DNA of 64,000 bases from Zancudomyces culisetae (taxonomy: Eukaryota; Kickxellomycota; Harpellomycetes; Harpellales; Legeriomycetaceae). Positions 1 to 11,811 of the stretch are shown here, piece after piece (the stretch's first letter is position 1; the number at the start of each line of letters is the position of its first letter). The translations under genes and the position numbers were made by a program. The stretch spans positions 17,788 to 81,787 of the forward strand of contig LSSK01000011.1 of NCBI GenBank assembly GCA_001969505.1, given 5' to 3'. The notes under the pieces are model-generated. The model ran no database searches and had not been told where the DNA came from. It was given only the letters and a program-made list of their open reading frames with translations.

Positions 1-1768
1 TTCTGGTAACGTCTAAAAACAAGCCCCACAAATGCGTATACATCACGAAGGGTTAACCCTGACTGATTTAACAGGGTTCTCATCAAGAGCCTTCATTAAC
101 ACAACATATAAGCACAAGAGCCACTTCATATACTTTCATATATAAAAGTAACCCTCTCGTTGTAGTTTTTTCTCAGACCTTCCCAAGGGTAATTAAAAAA
201 CAACACATTTAATGTCTTGTTATGCGTTAACCCCTAAATATTGACGCAAGCTTCTGACCGTTTACTAAATATTTTGATTTCTAGTTATTATACCCGCCAA
301 CTTTTTAGATTTAATCCTTTTACAAGAAAAAATAGCAAGGATTCTAAAGGTCATCCATACCAGGATAAAAAATATTAAGGAATTTAAACTCTCTCTTTAA
401 AATTTTCGAAAACCGCTCTTTTATTTATGCAATATCAATATTCATCGATCCAAAATCAGAAAAAAATTCGTAATCACACACCCATAAAAATAAGATATTC
501 GCAGAATATATGAATTAATTAATAGCCACCCTCTACTCATCTCAGAAATAATAAAGAAAAAGTAATCCAGAGAGAAAAATGTCAAAGACATTTACCAAAG
601 TCTGGTTTTTTTTAGTTAGAAATACAAAGCAAATATACATCCGCATAAAACGAATGAGAGCTGCACAATACCACCGAAGATCACAATAAATTTCTTGCGA
701 AATGTATAATAAAAGTAATTAGATGAAAACTTATCTTCCTCCCACTCTTTTTATTTATATTTAAAAAAAGGTCGGATAGTCACAAAACATACCCAAGCAT
801 GTTCCTATGTATTCACCCATCACAATAAGATAATGATAAGCGACATTTTGATAAACCTCCTAATAAAAATAGAAAAACCATACTATCTCAGATATAGAGA
901 TACTTACTCTTATCCTGTGGGATCAAGACAGCACTCCGCAATTGAAGACAAACTCCCACTCATGCCTTTTATGAATTCCCTTATTCTAATCTCACTTTCT
1001 AGCCATTAACCTAATAACGCTAGGTAAGTTTAAAACAATGGAAAGCATCATGTCAAGGTAAAAGAAGAGTTCATTAATTTAATTTATCATATTTAATTTT
1101 GTCACTTTTGCCATTTTTGGGGAAGAGAAAATAAAAAAATTTTCTAGTTAAAAATGCTGCGGTTAAAAAAAGTAATAATGATAACAATTATAACTTGAAA
1201 GAACACGTTGTTTTGGGGGGGAACCAACCCCTTAACCCTTCCCTCAATAAAATGAAGAAAATAGAAACAAAGTAAAAGCGGAAAATTTTTTCAACTCGGG
1301 ATTTTTTTTTTACTTTGCCAATTACAACGGGGCAGGAATTATATCCATTCAACACATTCCCTCCAATCATCGCATTATTAGTTTGTTTGTAAAGCGATTG
1401 TCCACGATGAGTAAATTGGATGTGAGTAGTAAATAAAGTAATATATGAGAAACCCAAAGCTAACAACTGGTATAGCTACTAAATTAGCGTGGGTGAAGTT
1501 TCTCAATGTGATCTAATACATGCCTACCCCCATATTATAAATGGTCAGTCGCGCACAGCTATGCATTGATTCGTTGTGTTCCTGGAACATTTTGAAAGTA
1601 GTATCAATACCGCTGATGGCGGAGATGAGAAGAAAAAGAGTGTATTTTTTTTTAGCAACGTATTCCTCCGCTTTAATTTTCATATGCAAGTACAGCTATG
1701 CATACAATTCCAAAAAATAAAGTACAAAAGTGATAAAGCACAGCTATACGTGAGAATTCTCTACATTG
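1..1768. other. intergenic, no gene seen
   Basis: AT-rich sequence without a convincing reading frame. The only open stretches, around 1188-1466 on the minus strand and 1576-1791 on the plus strand, translate to low-complexity peptides with no family resemblance. It probably holds the 3' flank of the GID4-like gene on its right. Confidence 0.5.
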
Positions 1769-3118
1769 CTAAGAGAACTCGAAAAAATTAAAACTGTAGC
1801 CACTAGGTTTGGAGTGCGAAACACCTATATCTTTAGGGCAAGGGTCATTGGGAGCAGAGGGGGTAAGAAATGATAGATTAGTAGGCCTCAGCTCAAGTTT
1901 TTGGATCGGATAGCATATTTTTTGATTGTAGAAGAGATATGGCTTATTGTCATAAAAAATTCCATCCATTCTGCCAGATTTGCGGTTTAAAATCAAATAA
2001 TAAAACCCATCAATAAACATCTGGGACTCAACACTGGAACCCTTGATATATCCTGTTTCTTTTATTCTGATAAACAAGTAATTATCAAGTTCTGAGGGCA
2101 TGTACCTTCCCCTCCATTCCGGATCGAATGGCGTCGTAGACGTAAACCAGAAACTATCATCTCTACCTGCGTTGCCACTCCTAGGGGTTTCAAAATTATG
2201 TGGGTTCAAAAGACTCCAGTAGGCCAAATCTGTATTTGTTGACGCGCCCCATCGTCTAGTCCATTGGTCAAAATTCCTAAAATCAACTATTTCACCACTA
2301 AACTTTGTTATGACTTCTCTGGCATACCATGGGATATTAAACATTCGTAACGAGCCACATAAAACGCCGTTTTCAATATCAACCTCTTCTAGTTCTATAA
2401 TTACACTCCACTTTGCATTTCTTCTACCATCAACCATCGTGGAATAGCTGATATCTGGTACGTTCATTAGCCTTGAGTCGTTCAGTATCTCTGTGTCGGC
2501 ATTTATCAACCTTTGTACCCCCTTGAATCGGATGCCTGGCCGTAAAAACGACGAATTCAATCTCCTCAGTGGCGACAGCCCGCGCGGTATATTTCCAAGG
2601 CTGTTTTCGTTGAGCTCGGTTATTTCTGTTACTATTATAAACTCATCTGGCGGAGTAACAGATCTAGTATAATCAAACTTTAATTCGGATAGCAAATCTT
2701 GCAGAGCGAACTCTTGTCTTGAACTCGTTCTATCTTCCGAGAGGGCTATGTTGGTATGGGTATCAAGTGCTCTGCTGCTATTCTCTACTATATCTGTATC
2801 GCTATCCCTCTCATTGGAAAATTCTTCGGGCGAGAAACTTTGGTTAGTATCAGTAAGTCTATTATCGTACCCACCTCTCACTTCGATTGCTTGTACACCA
2901 TCATTGATTTCAAACCTCCAATTTCGATTGTAGATTATATTTTGCCCTCCAAAAATATCGGTTTCTATCTCCATCAATCCAACACCCTCATTTTCAGTGG
3001 AAAATTCTGAACTATATAGTAAGCGCCTTCTAAGATCTAATCTGTCTTCTAAAGCGGATTGCTGGTCAAGTGGTTCTTCTTCTGGAATCCTTGATTCTGT
3101 ATTGTTAAAAATTGACAT
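1769..3118 (-). CDS. GID4: Vid24/GID4-like substrate receptor of the GID/CTLH ubiquitin ligase
   Basis: Single-exon 449-aa protein. Residues about 190-410 read as the Vid24/GID4 beta-barrel: PGIRFKG (194-200) matches the family's SGSKFRG entry strand, then ENGVLCGSL (249-257), FSGEIVD (273-279), RRWGAS (288-293) with the W that follows, LFIRIKE (348-354) and DGFYYLILN (370-378), which corresponds to AGFYYICFQ in GID4. In this family the barrel binds N-degrons and brings gluconeogenic enzymes or other targets to the GID/CTLH E3 ligase in the cytosol. The first ~190 residues are acidic and polar with no recognisable domain, and the tail after 410 is also unassigned. Whether it is Gid4 or the related receptor Gid10 cannot be decided here. 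The start is the first Met of the frame, with clean non-coding DNA upstream. Confidence 0.88.
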   Translation of the reverse strand: MSIFNNTESRIPEEEPLDQQSALEDRLDLRRRLLYSSEFSTENEGVGLMEIETDIFGGQNIIYNRNWRFEINDGVQAIEVRGGYDNRLTDTNQSFSPEEFSNERDSDTDIVENSSRALDTHTNIALSEDRTSSRQEFALQDLLSELKFDYTRSVTPPDEFIIVTEITELNENSLGNIPRGLSPLRRLNSSFLRPGIRFKGVQRLINADTEILNDSRLMNVPDISYSTMVDGRRNAKWSVIIELEEVDIENGVLCGSLRMFNIPWYAREVITKFSGEIVDFRNFDQWTRRWGASTNTDLAYWSLLNPHNFETPRSGNAGRDDSFWFTSTTPFDPEWRGRYMPSELDNYLFIRIKETGYIKGSSVESQMFIDGFYYLILNRKSGRMDGIFYDNKPYLFYNQKICYPIQKLELRPTNLSFLTPSAPNDPCPKDIGVSHSKPSGYSFNFFEFS

Positions 3119-4266
3119 TTTGTGTGCATGTTACGATTTTATCGCTTAGTTTTCGAATAAACCTTAAGAAAACGGAAAGAAAACAAATTAGTACCAGATT
3201 CGTGTTTGAGTGTTGTGGTAATAATATCGTATAAATTAAATTCTGTGTGTTGTTTTTTCTCTTTGAAATTCCGATGTTGATTAAGTAACTGTACAATCTA
3301 GATAAATTTTAAAGATTTTCTCAGCTACAGGCTCGCTGTATTTAGATCTAAAGAGTTCTTTTAGTAGATAATATGGTCATTGGTTTTTTAAAAAAATACG
3401 TCCCTTAAACCATTAGGTAATATAAAAAAGACAGTATTATTAAACCAATATGATAATACCTCGATGTCTGTTTTGTTATATGGTGAATCGTTAAAGTAGG
3501 GCTTTATTAAGGCGTTTGACCTTTCTTGTTATTTTATTCTTTTTAAATATGGTTTTTTAAGACAGTTTTAAAAACTAAAGCTAGAACTATTCCTACAAAT
3601 AAGCGATGAGGATAAGTGTAAAGTGAATTAGAAATAGATTAAAAATGCAAATCATGCCTGTGTAATAGTTTACAGCTTTTTGATTCAGAATAATTATAAT
3701 TATAAAGTTATGGTTGATCTTAATAAAGAGTAGTAAATTTATTATTATTTAAAAAACAAGTTGTCTAAAAAGACAACTTGCTCTGCAAATTCAGACGATA
3801 CTCTGCCTCCATTTTTAATTTTTTTCTATATGAACTGTAATCTGATAATACAGTTAATAAAATAGCAATGATATTAAAACAATCACGAGTCTGCTGGTTA
3901 AGAGAATCTATTATTCATTGATTCATTGATTCATTACTTGGAATTACACTATCGCTATCTATCAAAATATATTTACTCTTTACACCATCAAAACTTTGAA
4001 TATAGGCAGTTATAACTCTATCAATATTTTAAAATATTTGTAAACATTGAATATTCAGAAAAACTCGACAAATTAAAAACTTCGAGGGCTGTAATTGACA
4101 TTATATGTACAAACAATGATATGATTACCACTAGGGCTAAAGATTTGAGAACTTCACATCTACCCATAAACATGGTATAAACGTGACTATACGAGCAGAA
4201 GTAGAAAAACAATTCACAGCGATTTTGTGTATTAACAAGCAGATGTACAGGTTCACGTTCTCAGTA

Positions 4267-4526
4267 CCCCCCCCCCCCCTGTTAATCTAGTCTTGAGAGA
4301 TGCTTTGCTACTGATAATACTACTCTCATTTCTTGTTTTGATGAAATATTCTGTTCTCTATTTGGGGAACAATGAGACAGGTAAGATTTTTTTTTTGCTC
4401 TTTTAAGAAAATCCAAAACACTTGTTCTTTCGTTGTCGCGAAAAGGATGCTAGATGATCTTTAATTTCTAAGATGATAGAATACATCACGTTCGAAAATA
4501 AAAATAAAAATAAAAATAAAAATAAA
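4267..4526. repeat. left copy of a duplicated block flanking a gap
   Basis: Starts with a run of 13 C and ends in an (AAAAT)n microsatellite that runs straight into the N-gap. From 4280 to 4526 it is identical, base for base with a constant offset of 487, to 4767-5013 on the other side of the gap. It has no coding potential. Confidence 0.9.
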
Positions 4527-4752
4527 NNNNNNNNNNNNNNNNNNNNNNNNNNNNNNNNNNNNNNNNNNNNNNNNNNNNNNNNNNNNNNNNNNNNNNNNNN
4601 NNNNNNNNNNNNNNNNNNNNNNNNNNNNNNNNNNNNNNNNNNNNNNNNNNNNNNNNNNNNNNNNNNNNNNNNNNNNNNNNNNNNNNNNNNNNNNNNNNNN
4701 NNNNNNNNNNNNNNNNNNNNNNNNNNNNNNNNNNNNNNNNNNNNNNNNNNNN
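4527..4752. other. assembly gap (226 N)
   Basis: Run of 226 N bounded on the left by (AAAAT)n and on the right by a poly-C run. Both are sequences that commonly end contigs. The same ~247-bp block lies on both sides, so the gap may be spurious (one locus counted twice) or may hide a tandem array. Confidence 0.95.
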
Positions 4753-5013
4753 CCCCCCCCCCCCCCTGTTAATCTAGTCTTGAGAGATGCTTTGCTACTG
4801 ATAATACTACTCTCATTTCTTGTTTTGATGAAATATTCTGTTCTCTATTTGGGGAACAATGAGACAGGTAAGATTTTTTTTTTGCTCTTTTAAGAAAATC
4901 CAAAACACTTGTTCTTTCGTTGTCGCGAAAAGGATGCTAGATGATCTTTAATTTCTAAGATGATAGAATACATCACGTTCGAAAATAAAAATAAAAATAA
5001 AAATAAAAATAAA
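4753..5013. repeat. right copy of the duplicated block
   Basis: Starts with 14 C directly after the gap. 4767-5013 repeats 4280-4526 exactly, then unique sequence follows at 5014. Confidence 0.9.
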
Positions 5014-5577
5014 CAAGTAACTAGATAAACTTGAGTTAAAGCTATCAGAGTTTTCATAAAGCATATTTGAAACGTGAGTGCACTAAACAGTTATATAGAG
5101 ACTAGTGAATAACCAGCACTATGTTTGAGGAAAAATCAGTTAGAAAATAACAGCTTTAGTTTTGAAAATATTAGAGGTAATATTGGAGCAAAATAATAGG
5201 CTACGTGACGCTGTATTCGTGTGTCTGCATCTAGTTGACGAGCCTGGCCTGGCATAAGTAATCATCGCTCAAGTCAGACTTAGAGCATAATAGTACAGGT
5301 ATTGAAGAGATTTGTTTAGGAGTTTAGATGGGTATCAGCAAAGTCGGCAAAGTGACTTCGAGCAAGCTCGATATTTAATTTGACCATTGCTACTTCTATA
5401 AATTTTAGTACATATTGGATATAAATATGGTTAAAATTGAAGAATAGAGATAATCTACACACACACACACACACACATTCACACAACTATATATATATGT
5501 ATATGTACTTGTATATACAGGTATACAAACAAGTTGAATATTCAATTTAGACATTAAAAAAAAGTAAATGCTTTTTC

Positions 5578-6999
5578 TTATGCTGTTGTACGGTTTACAA
5601 CTAGTAGCTCTGACACCACAGTAGTGAAGAGAAAAAAAAATAATCTGCGTACCTATATCTGTGTCTTGAAGCACAACCAAAATGTAGGTGGACTTGGTAA
5701 ATGGCTCAAGAAAAATAGAGAATTCACCGTTTTTTATATGAACACTTTCAAAAGGAGCGCGAAGTGCACTACATGCCTGCCTGTAGCATTTTATGGATTC
5801 GCTAATTTTAACATACTTTTCGTGAAGACCTTCTGAATCATTCTCTGTAATATTCTCCTGGTTACGGGTGTGGGAAACTACGAGAAATGTTGATCTTTCA
5901 AACATTACAACTTCAACCGCTCCGCTTGATGCACAAAACCCCTGTAATTTGCTGTCTATTATTTCGATATTGGGTACTAGTTTATATGCAATTCTAGACC
6001 AAGCCTATATTTATATTAAATATGCTGTATTAGGTATGTTTTTCGGTATTTTATAGAGTTGTTAATATAATGGAGTTTTGGAGGTATTGGAGTAATTGGG
6101 GCATATATGTGTACAATTAAAATAATAAAGGATATTCACCCTATATAGTGTATAATTCCATATTGTTGTTGCAAAATATTCAGCCCTGAAAGGTTTGGTT
6201 AGGGGTTCTAATTCTGCCTTGTATTTCTCCAAAATGACACTCTGTAACTCTGGTTTTACTAGATCTATTTTATGGATCAGGCAGAATATCTTTGCTGTCG
6301 GAGAACATTCCAAGAGAGACGTTAGACATTGTTTATAATATCGAAATTCGCTTTCTTGGTCTCTACTCTCAATATCAAACACATAAATCAACACTTCGAC
6401 ATCTGAGAACACAATATCTTTTTGTTCGTTGATATAATCGTTCATAAATCGAGTCTGCCTAATGTAAATATTTTGAAAAATATGGAATGTTTGGCTCAAT
6501 TTTATTTTAATATAGAATTAGATTTCAAGGATTAAATATTCTTACCCTCCACAATCCCAGATGTTTAGGTTTAAATCTCCGATAAAATGAACAGTGGAAT
6601 GTTCAATCTCCACTATGAATTAAAGTTTGGTTTTTTAAAAAAAATTGATCGGAATGAAGCAAAAGTAGTAAAAATATACTTTAATATATGCGACAAAAAC
6701 AGAACAAACATATAAAGTAGGATTGCCAAGTATATTTTGGAATTCTTGTGTATTTGCTTACTTGTTGCTCCCAATCTACGGGTTTCTGCAGCGGGGAGAT
6801 TTGAAAATATAATCGCTCTCATTGACGTCTTGCCAGCTCCACCCTTACCCATCAAAAGGATCTAGAGGTGTTCGAGAAAAAAAATACAAGAATGGTGTTA
6901 GTAAAAAAATAAAATATAAAAATTCTGGAATTGTACTGAGGAACAAAGCGACAGGATGCTATTTTATATCACACGAGGAATCCTTACCTTTTTTCGCAT
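5578..6999 (-). CDS. GTR1: Rag-family GTPase, RagA/Gtr1 type (TORC1 amino-acid signalling)
   Basis: Spliced gene of six exons: 6988-6999, 6762-6861, 6546-6612, 6140-6494, 5653-6004, 5578-5609. All phases close and give 305 aa, against about 310 in the family. The first coding exon is only 12 nt (MRKK). The P-loop is GKGGAGKTS, followed by RRLGAT and WDCGGQ (G3); the G4 motif is HKID, the histidine variant typical of RagA/Gtr1. The C-terminal roadblock-like part contains [11 protein letters not shown]. With a RagC/Gtr2 partner this GTPase sits on the vacuole or lysosome and relays amino-acid status to TORC1. The last exon (C-terminus NRTTA) is the least certain part, because the in-frame sequence that reads on past the donor at 5653 resembles the family less well. 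Acceptors are CTAG, ATAG, TGAG, ATAG and TCAG. Confidence 0.93.
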
Positions 7000-9900
7000 G
7001 TTTTCTAATTCTTTGTTCCTGTTCTAGTTGTGCAAAATTTTTGTATTATTGTGCTGAGTGTTTAGATGGTATTTTTTCTATTTTTAGTATAGACCACTAT
7101 ATATTATTTTTCATACATTAAGTGTAAATTGAAGATAAAATACCCTCTATAACTACGTTTTTTTTTATTGGAAATTTTATCAGAGATACGAGAATAGGTG
7201 TTAATTTATTTGAAGCTTGTTTGTGATCACTTTTACACGCTGTTGATACAAAATTCAAATTTCAAAGAGAGATATTGAGAGTAGAACAATGAGGGAATTT
7301 AACTAGAAACAATAATATTTAAAGTTCCCGATTTATTTATTTATTTAAAGATTTATAACCACTTTTGATAAATGCGTGGTGAATATTAGGAGTTTCTAGA
7401 GGGAAGAGAAATTATTGATTATGTAGTGATTAAATAGAATTGTTTTTTTTGGTAGTTTGTTGTAATTGATGACATATCCATAATGTACTATATGAAAGAA
7501 GTGGTTTATCTGTATGAACAGCTATAGTTTAAAGCTTATTCAGATAAAAATTATTGATGTGAAAAAGAGGAAGTAGTGAACTTTGAACGATATATAAACA
7601 TTTGCCTTTATCTGTCAAGTATATTACTTTTGCCCCAAATTTAGATTTCTCGGTACTGAAAAAGCTTTCAATAGTTTTACACAACTGGGTTCTTGAGCTT
7701 GATCAGAATTTTTGATTATTGTAAATAAATTGAAGGGTATAATGCTAATGAAATAAAAATTGGCTGTATCCCAACCTTGAACATGATTTTGAATGTTAAT
7801 AGAGAAGCGAGGTGGTGAAATAAATATCGGCAGTGCGGCTTTTGGTTGTTTTTCGCTAACTTAAATGTAAATAGGAATTAGAAGGATGAGTTTGATTAAT
7901 TCATATCAATGCTTTGACTATGTAATGAGATCCAAACTAAGGGGAGTCTGGTGGTATTTCTATCCAGTATCATTGCTATAATGACTATCAGTTCAGTTAG
8001 AAAGTACAGAATAAGTTTATTTATTTTAATGTGGTTTAAGTAATTATATATTACGGGTTGGCATTCAAATGGACACCATCTTTACAATGAGAAAATACTG
8101 AAAACTTTTTGTATTTGTTGTAATTTATTTAACTTGACACATCTTGTTAAAATAAACAATTATAATATAAATAATTTGATTAACAACACACACACATATA
8201 TATGTGTTTATATATACGCATAATTAAGCCTAAGGCTTAAATCTGTAGTTGGAGATCAAAATAACAGGTTAATAACAAACTATATGTTAATAATATCTGT
8301 TCAAGGAGTAAAAAAAAATCCAATGTTAGTATGGGATTAAAAATATTTTCTAGCCACCAAGAAAGTTTAGACCAGCCGCAAATAGTAATAGGATTAATTG
8401 TATTGAAGCGATATCAGTTTGTATTAATGATCATATAGGAGTGTATCTGAAAAGAAGTGATGTGGACATAGTAGAGGATGAGAACTCTGGTAGGTTAATA
8501 AACTTAAATTTTGCGTAGTGGGTTATTCTGATGTTTTGGTATGTTGGAATAAAGGATTGGATTTTGAAGTATTCTACATAATGACTATAAGACACTAGCA
8601 AATAGTAGACCTGTAAATGTGTAGGATTGATAAGCCACACTAATTTGCCATTAATAGGTGATGGGTGCTACTGGTATAATAGATCAAATAAGATTGAAAT
8701 CTTAAATATTGAATTTTTTTATTACAAAGAAATGGGAAATCCCAGTGAGTGATTGAATTATGGTTTATGATCTGTCAAAGAAAAGGAACTTGAACATGTG
8801 AGATTGTTGACCATAACTGAGAACCAAAAAAAGAGTGGCAAATGGATTTGTTCGCTAAATTTCAAGCTTTTCTAATAAGAAAAATGAAAAAATGCTTGAA
8901 AAATGAGGAGGTGTGGAAATGAGGGAAAATGGAAAAAATGGAAAAAACAGAGAAATGGTAAAATGGAAAAATGGAAAAATGGATTTGGGGAATTGGAATG
9001 AAATGAAGAAATAAAAATGGGTTAAATTTGGTTTGAAATAGCGGGGGCTGACCATTTAAGGAACACATTTACAAAATTTTAAGAATAATAGAATTGGTTG
9101 TATAGAAAGTTTTATTTTTAGTTATTTGTTTACAATGAAACTCATAAATATGTTCATTTTTGTGAATATGTGTTCCGCATCAACAAAGTGGACATAAATT
9201 TGAAGCAGCATATGTGTGAGTACACACAGGCATTAATATGAATACCACAACTGAAGTTCTCTCTGCCATCTTTGGTGGTAGTGGAGAAAAAAAGCAGGGT
9301 TAATAGGTTAATGGGTTAATAGGTTAGCAATGGGGATATGAAAAAAAAATTTCCTGCTAATCTTAGATGAACTAGCCAAAACACCAAAGTCTGCCAAGTG
9401 AGTAAAGAGATGCAAAAGGTTATATGAAAAGGTTGTTTCCAGAGGCAGAAATTGGTACAAAAAAAAATTTTTTTACGCAGTATTTCAAGATTGGTGGGGA
9501 TAATGAAATATGCGGGATTTTATTTTTGAATTATGCAAGATTCAATGAAATTTTTTTTAAAAATCATTTTTTAATATTTTTTTTGAAAGAACAAGTATGT
9601 AGAACGAAGAGATTATGGCAAAAAAAAAAATAAGCTAGGATATGAACCAAGCAAATAAAATTATTATTTTGTTATGGTATAATGGTAGAGTAAGCATTAG
9701 CCTAGTTTGGATGAAAAAAAAAGTGGAGGAGCTGCAATGGGGGAGGGGAGGACATACTTGCAAATGTAAATGGTCAAATTAAAAGACGAAAACCAAGATA
9801 TTATCTAATGAGAACAACAAACTAAAACAACATGACGAGGATAAAAAAATTTGCAACCAGACCGAAACTCTCAAAATATAGGACAATGAGATGTCAAAAT

Positions 9901-10446
9901 GATTGCATAAACGTTTTTATTTACGTAAATGGGCGTTAATTTTAGTCATAGGAAACATAAACGAACCTAGAAAGCAATAGAAGCAAAGAATGGGATAATA
10001 AGTGTTAATCATTAGAAAATCTGAAATGCAAACAGCATTGAAAAAAAAATTTTTTTATTAAAAAAATGAGTGTGCAATAATGCTATTGGATAGATGAGAG
10101 TGATCAATTCAAAAAAAAATTTTTTCAATTCAAACAGAGAGGGGGGTAAAGGAAAAAAAATTCTACAAGTTTGATATAAAAGAAAAAAAAACATCATTGA
10201 AGGAAATTTAGGCATTTTAAAATTTTTTGGCTTGCTTTCGTAAATTCTAATAGTAGAAAAGTAATGTAAGTAAAATAAGCGATATAGATAGTATATGGAT
10301 GTGTATCAGAGGGAGGGAGTTTGAAGGGCTCTGTTGGAAGTGGAGGAGCGAGAGCCAGTGCAATGGTTTTTTTTGTTTTTAAAAAGGCGGTTTTTGGGAT
10401 ATTCAACTAACAGACTTGTTTGTTTTTTTTACTTTGTATAGATAAA
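7000..10446. other. long intergenic region, AT-rich, upstream of EF-1alpha
   Basis: About 3.4 kb with no gene I can support. It holds an AAAAATGG-type low-complexity stretch (about 8925-8985), a short imperfect tandem of GGTTAATA (about 9298-9326) and several A(n)T(n) tracts (9459-9474, 10041-10056, 10111-10125) within 1 kb of the EF-1alpha start. A short 5'-UTR intron of the EF-1alpha gene, ending TATAG just before the ATG, is possible. Confidence 0.45.
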
Positions 10447-11811
10447 ATGGGTAAAGAGAAAGAGAGACTTAACGTTGTAGTCATTGGACACGTCGATTCA
10501 GGAAAGTCCACCACTACCGGACACTTGATCTACAAGTGCGGTGGTATTGACAAGCGTACTATTGAGAAATTCGAAAAGGAAGCCAATGAAATGGGAAAGG
10601 GATCATTCAAATACGCATGGGTATTGGACAAGCTTAAGGCTGAGCGTGAAAGAGGTATCACCATTGATATCGCTTTGTGGAAGTTCGAGACCCCAAGATA
10701 CGTTGTCACTGTCATTGATGCCCCAGGACATCGTGACTTTATCAAGAACATGATTACAGGTACATCACAAGCTGATTGTGCTATCCTCATCATTGCCGGA
10801 GGTGTTGGTGAGTTCGAAGCTGGTATTTCCAAGGACGGACAAACCCGTGAGCACGCACTTCTTGCCTTCACTCTTGGTGTAAGACAACTTATTGTTGCCG
10901 TCAACAAGATGGATACCACCAACTACAGCGAAGCCCGTTTCACTGAAATCACCAAGGAAGTATGCAACTTCATCAAGAAGGTCGGATACAATCCAAAGGC
11001 TGTGCCAATGGTACCAATCTCAGGATTCCACGGTGATAACATGATTGAGGCCACCACAAACATGCCATGGTACAAGGGATGGACCAAGGAGACTAAAGCC
11101 GGAAACGCCAAGGGTATGACTCTTCTTGACGCCATTGATGCCGTTGAGCCACCAGTCCGCCCAAGCGACAAGCCACTCCGTCTTCCATTGCAAGATGTGT
11201 ACAAGATCGGTGGTATTGGTACAGTTCCAGTCGGTCGTATTGAAACCGGTATTCTCAAGGCCGGTATGGTTGTCACCTTTGCCCCAACTGGTGTAACCAC
11301 TGAAGTCAAATCCGTAGAAATGCATCACGAAGTTTTGTCCCAAGGTAACCCAGGAGACAACGTTGGTTTCAACGTCAAGAACGTCTCAGTCAAGGACATC
11401 CGTCGTGGTAACGTCTGTGGTGACTCCAAGAACGACCCACCAAAGGAGGCTGGTAACTTCACTGCTCAAGTTATTGTCCTTAACCATCCTGGACAAATCT
11501 CCAACGGATACTGCCCAGTGTTGGATTGTCACACTGCCCACATTTCATGCAAGTTCACTCAAATCAAGGAAAAGATGGATCGTCGTTCCGGAAAGACCCT
11601 TGAAGCCGAGCCAAAATTCATCAAGTCTGGTGATGCCGCTATGGTTGTCTTGACTCCATCCAAGCCAATGTGTGTTGAGACTTTCTCAGAATACCCACCA
11701 TTGGGTCGTTTTGCTGTCCGTGATATGAGACAAACCGTTGCCGTAGGTGTAATCAAGGCTGTTGAGAAGGTTGACAAGGCCACCAAGGCTGCCAAGGGTG
11801 GAAAGAAATAA
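10447..11811 (+). CDS. TEF1: translation elongation factor 1-alpha
   Basis: Uninterrupted 454-aa reading frame. It delivers aminoacyl-tRNA to the ribosomal A site in a GTP-dependent way. Visible motifs are GHVDSGKS (P-loop), [19 protein letters not shown] and NKMD, and the C-terminal barrels end in a Lys-rich tail. The opisthokont-type insert around PWYKGWTKE is present. The frame is open nine codons upstream, but the family starts at MGKEK, so I placed the start at 10447. Codon use is strongly biased to C/G-ending or selected codons (AAG, GAC, ATC, CCA), quite unlike the AT-rich neighbours, as expected for very high expression. A polyadenylation-type AATAAA lies at 11875-11880, 64 nt after the stop. 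Confidence 0.98.
   Translation: MGKEKERLNVVVIGHVDSGKSTTTGHLIYKCGGIDKRTIEKFEKEANEMGKGSFKYAWVLDKLKAERERGITIDIALWKFETPRYVVTVIDAPGHRDFIKNMITGTSQADCAILIIAGGVGEFEAGISKDGQTREHALLAFTLGVRQLIVAVNKMDTTNYSEARFTEITKEVCNFIKKVGYNPKAVPMVPISGFHGDNMIEATTNMPWYKGWTKETKAGNAKGMTLLDAIDAVEPPVRPSDKPLRLPLQDVYKIGGIGTVPVGRIETGILKAGMVVTFAPTGVTTEVKSVEMHHEVLSQGNPGDNVGFNVKNVSVKDIRRGNVCGDSKNDPPKEAGNFTAQVIVLNHPGQISNGYCPVLDCHTAHISCKFTQIKEKMDRRSGKTLEAEPKFIKSGDAAMVVLTPSKPMCVETFSEYPPLGRFAVRDMRQTVAVGVIKAVEKVDKATKAAKGGKK

Larger units (their letters stand above)
3119..5577. other. intergenic region with assembly gap
   Basis: No gene recognised. It holds a perfect 10-bp inverted repeat with a 4-nt AAAA loop (3757-3780), a short tandem of ATTCATTG around 3915-3940, the duplicated block and N-gap described separately, and a CA microsatellite at about 5457-5477 just downstream of the Gtr1/RagA gene. 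Confidence 0.5.

Noticed and set aside
3757-3780. Perfect 10-bp inverted repeat, possible terminator or ncRNA hairpin
   Set aside because: Eukaryotic context with no neighbouring transcript end; one short hairpin in AT-rich DNA is expected by chance.
4473-4772. Plus-strand open frame across the first gap
   Set aside because: It consists of the (AAAAT)n microsatellite, unknown bases and poly-C; not a gene.
8855-9068. Minus-strand open frames rich in Phe, Ser and Ile
   Set aside because: They are the complement of an AAAAATGG-type low-complexity stretch; composition is that of the repeat and there is no family resemblance.
9298-9326. GGTTAATA tandem looking like an internal telomere repeat
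   Set aside because: Only about three imperfect copies and not the TTAGGG unit expected in fungi.
10530-11795. Several open frames antisense or out of frame within EF-1alpha
   Set aside because: Shadows caused by the strong codon bias of the EF-1alpha gene.
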